Positions 8,021 to 17,502 of a stretch of DNA of 64,000 nucleotides are shown here, piece by piece (the stretch's first letter is position 1; each line of letters begins with the position of its first letter). The stretch comes from Streptomyces sp. NBC_00414 (GTDB lineage Bacteria; Actinomycetota; Actinomycetes; Streptomycetales; Streptomycetaceae). The stretch lies in NCBI RefSeq assembly GCF_036038375.1, contig NZ_CP107935.1:4650001-4714000 (forward strand). The letters are read 5' to 3'. Under the pieces are notes generated by a model. It was not told the origin of the DNA, ran no database searches, and worked only from the letters and a program-made list of their open reading frames with translations. The position numbers and the translations under genes are program-made.

Positions 8021-8680
8021 TCAGTTGCGGCGGCGGGCGTCGTCGAGGTAGCGCAGGACCGCCGCGACCCGCCGGTCCACCTGGTCGGCGGGTGACAGGT
8101 CGAGCTTGGCGAAGATGCTGCGGATGTGCTTGTGGACGGCGCCCTCGGTGACGACGAGGCGTTCGGCGATGGCGCCGTTGCCGAGCCCCTCGGCCATCAG
8201 CCCCAGCACATCGCGCTCGCGCGGACTGAGCCTCTCCAGGCGGGTGTCCTGGCGGCTGCGGGTGAACAGCTGCGCGACGACCTCAGGGTCGATGGCCGTG
8301 CCGCCGGCCGCCACCCGGTTGAGCGCGTCCAGGAACTCCTCGACGCGCCCGACCCGCTCCTTGAGCAGATAGCCGAGCCCGGTCACCCCGCCGACGAGCA
8401 ACTCCGTGGCGAAGGACTGCTCGACGTACGCGGAGAGCACGAGGACCGCCAGATCGGGCCTGCGCCGCCGGGCCTCGACGGCGGCGACGATCCCCTCGTC
8501 GGTGTGCGTCGGCGGCATCCGTACGTCGAGGATGGCGACGTCCGGCTTGTGGGTGTCGATGGCCTCCAGGATGCCGTCGCCGGTGCCGGCCGTTCCCACC
8601 ACGTCGAGGCCCTCGGCGCGCAGCAGGAGGGCGAGCCCCTCCCGCAGCAGCGCGTCGTCCTCGGCGATCACAATCCGCAT
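8021..8680 (-). CDS. NarL/FixJ-type response regulator
   Basis: A 219-residue two-domain regulator. The receiver domain (1-120) has the acidic pocket EDD at 7-9, phosphoacceptor Asp52 in VAILDVRMPP and the conserved Lys in YLLKER. The C-terminal LuxR-type helix-turn-helix (about 150-215) begins LSPRERDVLGLMAEG and includes VTEGAVHKHIRSIFAKL. Its ATG overlaps the end of the histidine kinase gene by 13 bp, so the two are translationally coupled and form one two-component system. The likely targets are the ABC exporter genes and possibly the serine hydrolase, which share a dyad element. Confidence 0.93.
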   Translation of the reverse strand: MRIVIAEDDALLREGLALLLRAEGLDVVGTAGTGDGILEAIDTHKPDVAILDVRMPPTHTDEGIVAAVEARRRRPDLAVLVLSAYVEQSFATELLVGGVTGLGYLLKERVGRVEEFLDALNRVAAGGTAIDPEVVAQLFTRSRQDTRLERLSPRERDVLGLMAEGLGNGAIAERLVVTEGAVHKHIRSIFAKLDLSPADQVDRRVAAVLRYLDDARRRN

Positions 8681-9954
8681 GGCAGTTCCACCTTGAGAGT
8701 CGTCGGGCCGCCGGGCGGGCTGGCCAGTTCGAGGGTGCCGTCGTGGGCGGCGATCCGGTTGCGGATGCCGGTGAGCCCGGAGCCGCCCGTCTCGTCGGCG
8801 CCGCCCCGGCCGTCGTCGGTGATGTCCAGCAGCAGCCGGCCGCCACGGCTGCGGACCGTGACTCCCGCCTGCCGCGCGCCGCTGTGCTTGGCGATGTTCG
8901 TGAGTGTCTCGGCGACCACGAAGTAGGCGGTCGCCTCCACGGACGCGGCGCACCGCCCGGGTGCCTCCACGTCGATCCGGCAGGGCACCGGGCAGCTCGC
9001 GGCGAGTCCGGTGAGCGCTCCGGCGAGTCCCCGGTCGGCCAGTACGGGCGGCAGGATGCCCCGGGCCACCGAGCGCAGCTCGGACAGGGCCTGCTCGGCG
9101 GCGCTCTGGGCCCGTTCGAGGAGTTCGTCGGCGCCCGCCGGGTCACGGGCCACCATGCGGCGCGCGGCGCCGAGGAGCACGGTGACGGTGACGAGCCGGT
9201 TCTGGGTGCCGTCGTGCAACGAGCGCTCGATACGGCGCAGTTCGGTGGCGTGGGCGTCCAGGGCGGCGGCCCGGGTGGCGGTGAGTTCCGCGACGCGCAG
9301 GGACAGGTCGGTGTCGGGCCCGGCCGCGAGGAGGGCGCGTCCCGGCCCGGCCTGGAGCCGCGCCATGCCGGGGCTGAGACCGAGGATGATGGCGGTCCAG
9401 CCGAGCCCCAGCAGGGCGGCGGCGGTCGCGTCCGCCCAGGTCTGCGCGACCCCTATCCCCAGGGACGTACTGGTCGCACCCTCCGGCAGCAGCCGCCAGT
9501 ACAGCGGGAAGAGCGCGTCGCGCAGGGCCAGCAGCGGCAGCAGCAGACCACCGAGGCCGAGCAGCAGTCCGAGCGAGGCGTGCCGGGCCAGCCAGCGCAG
9601 TTCGCGGCGCGTGGTCGGGTCGACGACGGCGGGCCGCAGCCGGGTCGGCGCGGGGTCCGGGCCGATGACCTCGGGTCCCCAACGGCCGAGCCGGTCGCGT
9701 TCGCGTCCGGCGAGCGAGTGCAGGGCACGCAGGACGAGCGGTGCCATCAGCAGTCCGACGCCCACCAGGGACGTCACGGCGGTCACGGCCGCCCAGAGCA
9801 GCACGAGCAGCGCCATCAGCGCGGTACCGAGTCCGCCGACGAGCTGTTCCAGAGCGGCGACGGCCGCACCGGCAGCCCGGACCACGGCGGCCCGGATCCC
9901 GGGCCTGCCCCCGCCACCCTCGTCCGGTACGTCGTGCCGGTTCGAGGTCGGCAT
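8668..9954 (-). CDS. Membrane sensor histidine kinase
   Basis: A 428-residue kinase, the first gene of the operon, with GAGGAGGGG before its ATG. Several membrane segments lie at about 42-78, 125-155 and 165-195, with little extracytoplasmic sequence. The HisKA_3 dimerisation helix follows with the phosphoacceptor His247 in LRRIERSLHDGTQNRL, then an HATPase domain (asparagine box near ETLTNIAKHSGA, glycine boxes DDGRGGADE and GSGLTGIRNR). This is the usual partner of NarL-type regulators. Intramembrane sensors of this kind often sit beside ABC exporters and respond to cell-envelope antibiotics or peptides; the actual signal is unknown. Confidence 0.92.
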   Translation of the reverse strand: MPTSNRHDVPDEGGGGRPGIRAAVVRAAGAAVAALEQLVGGLGTALMALLVLLWAAVTAVTSLVGVGLLMAPLVLRALHSLAGRERDRLGRWGPEVIGPDPAPTRLRPAVVDPTTRRELRWLARHASLGLLLGLGGLLLPLLALRDALFPLYWRLLPEGATSTSLGIGVAQTWADATAAALLGLGWTAIILGLSPGMARLQAGPGRALLAAGPDTDLSLRVAELTATRAAALDAHATELRRIERSLHDGTQNRLVTVTVLLGAARRMVARDPAGADELLERAQSAAEQALSELRSVARGILPPVLADRGLAGALTGLAASCPVPCRIDVEAPGRCAASVEATAYFVVAETLTNIAKHSGARQAGVTVRSRGGRLLLDITDDGRGGADETGGSGLTGIRNRIAAHDGTLELASPPGGPTTLKVELPCGL

Positions 9955-10032
9955 CCGCCCCTCCTCTCCCGTTACCCGCTCGCCAAGATCCCTGTGCGGG
10001 CGACCGGTTCACGGCCGTGGCAGGAGCGTAGA

Positions 10033-10050
10033 GGTACAGCCTGCTGTACC
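10033..10050. promoter_or_regulatory. Perfect dyad between the two-component system and the ABC exporter
   Basis: GGTACAGC-CT-GCTGTACC is an 18-bp perfect inverted repeat in the 224-bp divergent intergenic region. NarL-type regulators bind short dyads of this form, so it is the best candidate target of the adjacent response regulator. Confidence 0.6.
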
Positions 10051-10178
10051 CCCACTCGGGCTGCTGGCGGGCTCGGCCGGGCAGGGCCCTGATCCGTAAC
10101 TTCGAAGCACGACAGCGAGACCCGCGGCGAGGACCGCGCAGGGTCCGAAGAGCTCGAAGACTCCGAAGAGGGACAGCG

Positions 10179-10436
10179 ATGACGACGACGGACCCCTACC
10201 GCCTCGAAGACCTCACCGAGAGCACGGACCCGGCGGGGCAGGACGCCGGCCGGGAGGCCATCACCTGGGACCGCTTCGTGCGTGGCGTGCTGTGGCTGGT
10301 GCTGGTCGTCAGCACCGTCGGCAACATGGCGGCCTCGTACAGCGCCGCGTCCACCCAGGTCCACCTGGTCTGCGGCGCGGTCACCGGGCTCAGCGCGTCG
10401 GTGCTCGTCGTGCGTCACCTGCGGGGCCGGCGATGA
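10179..10436 (+). CDS. Small membrane protein of the ABC exporter operon
   Basis: An 85-residue protein with a hydrophilic N-terminus (about 1-30), one transmembrane helix at about 35-50 (GVLWLVLVVSTVG), a second hydrophobic stretch at about 58-77 and a basic C-terminus. GAGGGACAGCG precedes the ATG. Its stop overlaps the ATG of the ABC ATPase (ATGA), so it is the first gene of the exporter operon. I do not recognise a family; an accessory or sensor subunit of the exporter is a reasonable guess. Confidence 0.7.
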   Translation: MTTTDPYRLEDLTESTDPAGQDAGREAITWDRFVRGVLWLVLVVSTVGNMAASYSAASTQVHLVCGAVTGLSASVLVVRHLRGRR

Positions 10437-11197
10437 GCGGGGTCCTCGCGGGAGCCGGCCACCCGATGGCGGCGCCGACCGCTCCGGCCATCACGCTGGC
10501 GAACGTCAGCAAGACGTACGCGGGAGGCGTCCGCGCCCTCGACGACGTGTCGCTGACCGTGGAGCACGGCACGTTCCTCGCCGTGATGGGGCCCTCCGGG
10601 TCCGGCAAGAGCACGCTGATGCACTGCGCCGCCGGCCTCGACTCCCCCACCTCGGGAAGCATCCGCATCGGCGAGCGCGAGATCGGCGGGCTCAACGAGA
10701 CCCGCCGCACCGAACTGCGCCGCGAGCACATCGGTTTCGTGTTCCAGTCCTACAACCTGGTCCCCGCCCTCAGCATCGCCGACAACATCACGCTGCCCCT
10801 GCGCCTCGCGGGACGGGCCCCGGACCGCGAGTGGCTGCGGACGCTGGTGGACCGGGTCGGCCTCGGCGACCGGCTGTCGCACCGGCCCGCCGAGCTGTCC
10901 GGCGGCCAGCAGCAACGGGCCGCGATCGTACGGGCGCTGGTGGCCAAGCCCGCCGTCGTGTTCGCCGACGAACCGACCGGCGCGCTGGATCTGCGCAGCG
11001 CCCACGAGGTGCTCGGCCTGCTGCGTGAACTCGTCGACGAACTGCGCCAGACGGTGGTGATGGTCACCCACGACCCGGCCGCCGCCGCCCAGGCGCACCA
11101 CGCGCTGGTGATGGCCGACGGCCGGGTGGTCGAACGCCTGTACCGGCCCACCGCCCCCGAACTGGCCGACCGTCTCGTCAAGCTGGGAGAGGTCTAG
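10433..11197 (+). CDS. ABC transporter ATP-binding protein (MacB/LolD type)
   Basis: A 254-residue ATPase. Walker A GPSGSGKST lies at 53-61, the Q-loop in GFVFQSYNLVPALS, the signature LSGGQQQR, Walker B VVFADEPTGALD and the switch His in VMVTHDP. These features define the MacB/LolD/FtsE family that powers FtsX-type permeases. The start overlaps the preceding small membrane gene by 4 bp and the permease follows 4 bp after its stop, so the three are one transcription unit. The predicted role is export of, or defence against, an envelope-active compound under control of the divergent two-component system. Confidence 0.94.
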   Translation: MSGVLAGAGHPMAAPTAPAITLANVSKTYAGGVRALDDVSLTVEHGTFLAVMGPSGSGKSTLMHCAAGLDSPTSGSIRIGEREIGGLNETRRTELRREHIGFVFQSYNLVPALSIADNITLPLRLAGRAPDREWLRTLVDRVGLGDRLSHRPAELSGGQQQRAAIVRALVAKPAVVFADEPTGALDLRSAHEVLGLLRELVDELRQTVVMVTHDPAAAAQAHHALVMADGRVVERLYRPTAPELADRLVKLGEV

Positions 11198-11201
11198 AAC
11201 C

Positions 11202-13775
11202 ATGCTGCATCTCGCGGTCCGTATGGCAGGACACCGGATCACCGCCCTGCTGGCGGTGGCGTGCGCGGTACTCGGCGGCGCTGCACTGATCACCGGCACG
11301 GGCATCCTGGCCGAGTCGGGTCTGCGCTCCCAGCTGCCCGCCGGCCGGCTCGCCGGAGCCGACGTCGTGGTCTCCACCGACCAGAGCTTCCATCCGCCGG
11401 GCGACCTGCCGATCGCGCTCCCGGAGCGCGGCACGGTCCCGGCCGGGCTGGTCGACCGGCTCGCGGAACTGCCCGGCGTGAGCGCCGCGGTCGGCGACGT
11501 CGGTTTCCCCGCCGCGGTGATCGACGCCGACGGCCGGGTCGTACCGGTCGAGGAACCGCAGGCGGCCGGTCACGGCTGGTCCTCGACGAAGCTGCTCGCG
11601 GACCCGAAGGTCGACGGCGACAAGCCGTCCGGGACCGGCGAGGTGGCGCTGGACAGGGCGACCGCCGAGGCCGCGGGTGTCCGGGTCGGCGACCGGGTCG
11701 AGGTCGTCGCGGCCGGCCGGTCCGCCACCGCGTACCGCGTCACGGCCGTGGTCGACGCCCCGGGCGCCGGTCTCCTGTTCGCCGATCCGACGGCCCTGCG
11801 GCTGTCCGGGCGCGACACGGGAGAGCGTGCCGGGACCGTGGACCTGGTCGGCCTGCGCACCGAGCCCGGCGCCGAGAAGTCGGTGGCCGACGCGGCCCGC
11901 GAGACCATCAGGAAGGCAGGCACGACCACCTCCGGCAAGGCGGGCGCCGACCTGATCGCCTCCACCGGCTCCGAACGCGGGGACATCGCCTCCCCCGGCG
12001 CGGGCGCGGCCCGTTCGCTGCTGATCCTGCTCGCCGGTTCGCTCTCCGGGATCATCATGATGATCATCGGGTTCGTGCTGGCGAGCGCCCTGGCCGTGTC
12101 GATCGGCGGCCAGCGCCGCGACCTGGCCCTGATGCGGGCCGTCGGCGCCACCCCGAAGCAGATCAGGCGACTCGCGGCCACCCAGGCCTCGGTCATCGCC
12201 GCCGTGGCGGTCGTACCCGGCGTGGGCCTCGGCTATCTGCTGGCCGGGCAGTTCCGGCGGCTGCTCGTCGACCGCGAGGTCATCCCGGACGCCCTGCCGC
12301 TCACCTACAGCCCGCTGCCCGCGCTCGCCGCCGTCCTCCTCCTGGGCCTCGCCGTCCAGGTGTCGGCCCGGAGCGCCGCGTGGCGCACCTCGCGCATGCC
12401 GGCCACCGAGGCGGTCGCGGAGTCGCGCAGCGAACCCCGTACCCCGTCGAAGATCCGGGCGCGCGCCGGGCTGCTGCTGATCGTCGCCGCCATGAGCCTC
12501 TCGGCGGTGCCGCTGCTGAGCCGTACGGTCCTCGGCGCGGCGGCCACCTCCATGGCCGGCATCATCGGCGCGATCGGGCTGGCCCTGGCGGGCCCTGCCC
12601 TGGTCAAGGGCGTCGGTGACACGGCGGCCCGGCGGCTGCGGCCCGGGGTCTCGGCCCCGACCTGGCTCGCGGTGGCGAACGTCCGCGGGTACGCCCTGCG
12701 GCTCTCGGGGGTCGTCAGCGCCCTCGCCATGGCGGTGGTGTTCGTCCTGACCTACACCCTGGCCCAGACGACCGTCATGAGCGCCACCGCGCAGGACACC
12801 CGCACCGGCACCCTCGCCCAGCAGCGGCTGACCGCGCCGGGACTCGGCGGCGTGCCCGCCGGCACCCTGGCCGCCGTCGAGAAGACCGACGGCGTACGGG
12901 CGGCGGCCCCGGCCGGCAGCACGACGGTCGTGTGGGAGTACGAGATGTTCGGCGAACCGGAGGTCGAGTCGAGCTCGGCGATGATCCTCACTCCGGCCGC
13001 GCCGGACGTCCTGGACCTCGGGGTACGGGACGGCAGCCTGGCCCGGCTCACCGGTGACACGGTCGCCGTGGACAGCGAGGTGGCCCGCTCCCGCGACGCC
13101 GGTGTCGGCAAGCGGATCGACCTGGTCCTCGGGGACGGCAGCACGGTCAGGCCCGAGGTCGTCGCCGTCTACGACCGCGGCCTCGGCTTCGGCCCGGTCG
13201 CCGTCTCCCACGACCTCGCAGAAGGCCACACCACGGCCGGCCTCGACCAGAGCATTCTCGTACGCACCGACGGCACCGCCGCCGCCGAGCGCGGCCTCAC
13301 CGCGCTCGCCGCGTCCCGCCCCGGGCTGGCCGTGGAGTCCACCGACACCGGAGGCGGCGACAGCCTGAGCGACGCGCCGGCGACGGTCTGGATCAACCTG
13401 GCCACCATCATCGTGCTCCTCGGCTACCTCCTCCTCAGCATCGCCAACAAGCTGGTCGCCACGACCGCCCAGCGGCGCCACGAGATCGCCACGCTCCGCC
13501 TCAACGGCACGACCCCGCGCCAGATCCTCGCGATGATGCGCCGCGAGGCCGCGGTGATCGGGATCGGCGCCCTCGTCACCGGACTGCTGCTGTCCGCGAT
13601 CCCCCTCGCACTGCTCGGCATCGGCTTCCTGGACCGGCCCTGGCCCGCCGGCCCGCTGTGGCTGCTCCCGGCCGTCGCGCTGACCGTGATCTGCACGGCC
13701 TTCGTCACGGTCGAACTCCCCACCCGGCAGGCGCTGCGCACGGCACCGGCCCACGCGCTGTCGGCCCGCGAATAG
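11202..13775 (+). CDS. FtsX-family ABC transporter permease, large duplicated form
   Basis: An 857-residue permease with two FtsX domains, the size usual for actinobacterial antibiotic-peptide exporters. It starts with an N-terminal membrane segment, then an extracellular domain of about 230 residues, then clustered membrane helices (LLILLAGSLSGIIMMIIGF at about 268-286, and others around 330-400). A second extracellular domain and a C-terminal FtsX helix bundle (about 720-845) follow. GGGAGAGG precedes the ATG. It would form the membrane dimer driven by the upstream ATPase. Substrate unknown. Confidence 0.92.
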   Translation: MLHLAVRMAGHRITALLAVACAVLGGAALITGTGILAESGLRSQLPAGRLAGADVVVSTDQSFHPPGDLPIALPERGTVPAGLVDRLAELPGVSAAVGDVGFPAAVIDADGRVVPVEEPQAAGHGWSSTKLLADPKVDGDKPSGTGEVALDRATAEAAGVRVGDRVEVVAAGRSATAYRVTAVVDAPGAGLLFADPTALRLSGRDTGERAGTVDLVGLRTEPGAEKSVADAARETIRKAGTTTSGKAGADLIASTGSERGDIASPGAGAARSLLILLAGSLSGIIMMIIGFVLASALAVSIGGQRRDLALMRAVGATPKQIRRLAATQASVIAAVAVVPGVGLGYLLAGQFRRLLVDREVIPDALPLTYSPLPALAAVLLLGLAVQVSARSAAWRTSRMPATEAVAESRSEPRTPSKIRARAGLLLIVAAMSLSAVPLLSRTVLGAAATSMAGIIGAIGLALAGPALVKGVGDTAARRLRPGVSAPTWLAVANVRGYALRLSGVVSALAMAVVFVLTYTLAQTTVMSATAQDTRTGTLAQQRLTAPGLGGVPAGTLAAVEKTDGVRAAAPAGSTTVVWEYEMFGEPEVESSSAMILTPAAPDVLDLGVRDGSLARLTGDTVAVDSEVARSRDAGVGKRIDLVLGDGSTVRPEVVAVYDRGLGFGPVAVSHDLAEGHTTAGLDQSILVRTDGTAAAERGLTALAASRPGLAVESTDTGGGDSLSDAPATVWINLATIIVLLGYLLLSIANKLVATTAQRRHEIATLRLNGTTPRQILAMMRREAAVIGIGALVTGLLLSAIPLALLGIGFLDRPWPAGPLWLLPAVALTVICTAFVTVELPTRQALRTAPAHALSARE

Positions 13776-13800
13776 CGCGAATGACGGGGATGGCGGGCGG

Positions 13801-13941
13801 TCATGACCAGGGAACTCCGTCGACGCGCAGGGCGTCCGACAGGCACTCGGCGAGCCGAAGCCCGGCGAAGCGGACCTCGGTGTACGGCGAGGCCGGGTCG
13901 TCCAGCAGGCGACGGGCGAGGGCGAGCACGCCGGCACACAT
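13801..13941 (-). pseudogene. Possible gene remnant
   Basis: A 46-codon frame (ATG at 13941) whose translation looks protein-like (LARRLLDDPASPYTEVRFAG, then LRLAECLSDALRVDGVPWS). The same frame stays open upstream for about 20 more codons with plausible residues but no start, until it meets the end of the oxidoreductase gene. It resembles the C-terminal tail of a larger protein that has lost its front part. I cannot name the family. It could also be a chance frame in high-GC DNA. Confidence 0.25.
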
Positions 13942-14000
13942 GGCAGGGGCCGATGTGGCGAAGTGATGTCGGACGGTGTCGCAATCGCCTGGCCGCGCGG

Positions 14001-15090
14001 CTAAGGATGGAGGGCTTTTCGTCGGCCCGTGGCGGCGGACCGTACGATCGCGTCAAGGAGCCGGTGGCGCTTGACTGCGTGGGTGAAGTCCGGGGCGACA
14101 GCCGTTCCGTGGATGAGGTCGTCCCGAATCGCGGCGTAGGCGTGCGCCAGAGTGTGGATCGCTGTTCCGGTCAGGCCGGGATGGTCGTCGTAGCCACTGG
14201 GCAGCGTGACCTTCCTAGGCCGACCGCCGCCGCGTGTGCCACGCACCGTGACCGGACCGATGTGCGGGAACTCTGCGCCGGTGATCTCAAGTCTCCCCTC
14301 CGTGCCGTCGATGGTCAGGGAGAACCCTGCGCCTGATGCCGCGCCTCCACGGTGGTGGACGGACAGGATCGCCCCGCCCGCCACGGTGCCCGAGATCGCG
14401 ATCTGGTCCTCGGCGGTCATCGGAACGACCTGCCCGGTGAGTCCGAGGGGAACCTGGCGGCGCCGGGTCGCGGTCGTGGCGACCACTTCCTGAAGCTCGC
14501 CGACGACCATCGACACCAGGTCGATCGCGTGTCCGAACGCGATGGTCAGCATCGTGGCCCCGAGCTTGCGGTCGAGCGTGTGGACCATGTCCGGAGACAC
14601 CGGAGTGCCCCATTCGGTCGAAGACGCCACGACGGTGGCGGAGAGCACTTCCCCCACGAATCCTTCGGACACGAGGTCGGCCAGCCAGCGGAAGGTGGGC
14701 GAGGAGCGTCCCTGAAGACCGACGAAGGTGCGCGTCGTCCCGGCGGCACGCTCCATCTCCTCGGCCTCGCGCAGGTCGGCGGCGAGCGGCCACTCGGAGA
14801 GCACCGGCACTCCCGCCTTCAGCACGGACAACACGAGTTCGCGATGCTGGGGCACTTTGACGGCGACAACGACGAGGTCGACGTTCTCGTCGCCGGCGAG
14901 CTGCTCGACCGACGTGTACGCGGGTACGCCGTACGCCGCTCCCGCGGCCTGGGCCGAGGCTTCGGAGCTCGCCGCCAGCGCGCGAAGCTCGATCCCGTCG
15001 ACGGCGCTCAGCGCGGGCAGATGGGCCCCGGCCGCCCAGCCTCCCGCGGCGCTCAGGCCGACGATGCCGACGCCGATCGGCTTACGGGCC

Positions 15091-15098
<8 letters not shown>
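14001..15098 (-). CDS. Gfo/Idh/MocA-family NAD(P)-dependent oxidoreductase
   Basis: A 365-residue oxidoreductase. The N-terminal Rossmann domain begins [20 protein letters not shown], with [13 protein letters not shown] and VLSEWPLA marking the nucleotide-binding and EKP-like positions (here EWP instead of the usual EKP). The C-terminal alpha/beta domain holds [12 protein letters not shown] and the conserved HH in LSVHHRGG. Such enzymes oxidise or reduce sugars and related alcohols. The start overlaps the end of the SnoaL-like gene by 8 bp, so the two are co-transcribed. The pair is probably repressed by the adjacent TetR, which has a matched operator upstream. Confidence 0.9.
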
Positions 15099-15507
<409 letters not shown>

Positions 15508-15616
15508 GATCTCCTTCTTCGGCCCCCGGAGCGGAGGTCATGCGCGGTGTTTCGCGACGGCCCTCGACGGCGTCGTCGCGGTGATCGTCGGCAGGGGAGG
15601 AACCACTGTCCGATAC

Positions 15617-15644
15617 TTCTGTCCCGAACGGTACCGAAGTTTTG
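15617..15644. promoter_or_regulatory. Operator 1 of the 15.7 kb TetR
   Basis: A 28-bp element starting TTCTGTCCCGAACGGTACC and ending GAAGTTTTG matches the element at 16417-16444 at about 19 of 28 positions, with the shared core CCGA-N-CGGTAC. It includes the palindrome CGGTACCG and lies upstream of the SnoaL/Gfo operon. Confidence 0.5.
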
Positions 15645-15708
15645 CCGCACCGTCACGGCCCCCATGCGCGGAGAACGCCTCACCAGGGCGAGCCAAGGGG
15701 TGCAGCCG

Positions 15709-16314
15709 CTATGCAGGCCAGCCGAGCAGCGCCGTGTCGACGATCTCATCGAGCTCGGCGGGACCGAGGCCGTTGGCGGCCTGCACCGCGATGCCGAAAC
15801 CGATCGTCATGACGAACCGGGCAAGACGCCGAGGCTCGGCACCGCGCGGAAGATCACCCTCGTCGACGGCGCGCCGGAAGCGCTCCTCAAGGTGGGCCCC
15901 GGCGTCGTTGCGCCAGTCGACGAGCAGGTCGTGGACAACCCGGCTCTCGTCGCTCGACGCCAGCGCACCCTGCACGGCCAGGCACCCGGAGGGGCCGCCG
16001 GGAGGGGTCGTGGTGCGGACCGCTCCGCGGAGGAACGCCAGGGCCACAGCCCGTGCGGTGGGCTCCTCCAGGGCGCGCGCGACATAGGCGGCCGGCCCCG
16101 CGCCGTAGCGCTGGAGGGCCTTGCGGAACAACTGCTCCTTGTTGCCGAAGGCCGCATACACGCTCGTCTTGGTGATCCCCATGGCGCCGGTCAGTTCAGC
16201 GAGGCTTGCGCCCTCGTACCCTCGCGCCCAGAACACCCGCATCGCCCGTTCCAGCGCCTGGTCGATGTCGAATCCCCGAGGCCGACCCATGACGGCCCCA
16301 CGTGAGTCACCCAT
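15709..16314 (-). CDS. TetR-family repressor
   Basis: A 201-residue TetR regulator; an alternative start at 16290 (MGRPRGF) would remove 8 residues. The N-terminal helix-turn-helix is GASLAELTGAMGITKTSVYA followed by AFGNKEQLFRKAL. The C-terminal ligand domain resembles the AcrR/YcnC-like group (PPGGPSGCLAVQGAL). The gene lies between the SnoaL/Gfo operon and the divergent aldo/keto reductase, and near-identical 28-bp elements occur before both, so it probably represses both until a reactive carbonyl or xenobiotic ligand binds (inference). Confidence 0.9.
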   Translation of the reverse strand: MGDSRGAVMGRPRGFDIDQALERAMRVFWARGYEGASLAELTGAMGITKTSVYAAFGNKEQLFRKALQRYGAGPAAYVARALEEPTARAVALAFLRGAVRTTTPPGGPSGCLAVQGALASSDESRVVHDLLVDWRNDAGAHLEERFRRAVDEGDLPRGAEPRRLARFVMTIGFGIAVQAANGLGPAELDEIVDTALLGWPA

Positions 16315-16416
16315 GCCACAAGCGTACCCCTCGGTACAGATCTGCGCTGACCAGCAGTTTCATCCTCCCCAGGCGGCGAAAGGAGTTCAGTACCGGACGG
16401 TCTTGATGTGTTATTG

Positions 16417-16444
16417 TTCCGCACCGACCGGTACTTAAGTAATG
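16417..16444. promoter_or_regulatory. Operator 2 of the 15.7 kb TetR
   Basis: The element starting TTCCGCACCGACCGGTACT and ending TAAGTAATG shares the CCGA-N-CGGTAC core and flanks with the site at 15617-15644. It lies directly upstream of the aldo/keto reductase ribosome site. Confidence 0.5.
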
Positions 16445-16462
16445 GGAAGGGAAGTCCGCGCC

Positions 16463-17434
<972 letters not shown>

Positions 17435-17502
17435 TCGAAGACGTACCACCACACACTCGCCTCGCCGGACCCGCCAACAGCGTCAAGAGCAGGCAGGGCC
17501 CC

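Noticed and set aside
11178-13937. Long minus-strand frame opposite the FtsX permease
   Set aside because: It shows no domain, follows the codon bias of the real gene on the plus strand and has no ribosome site.
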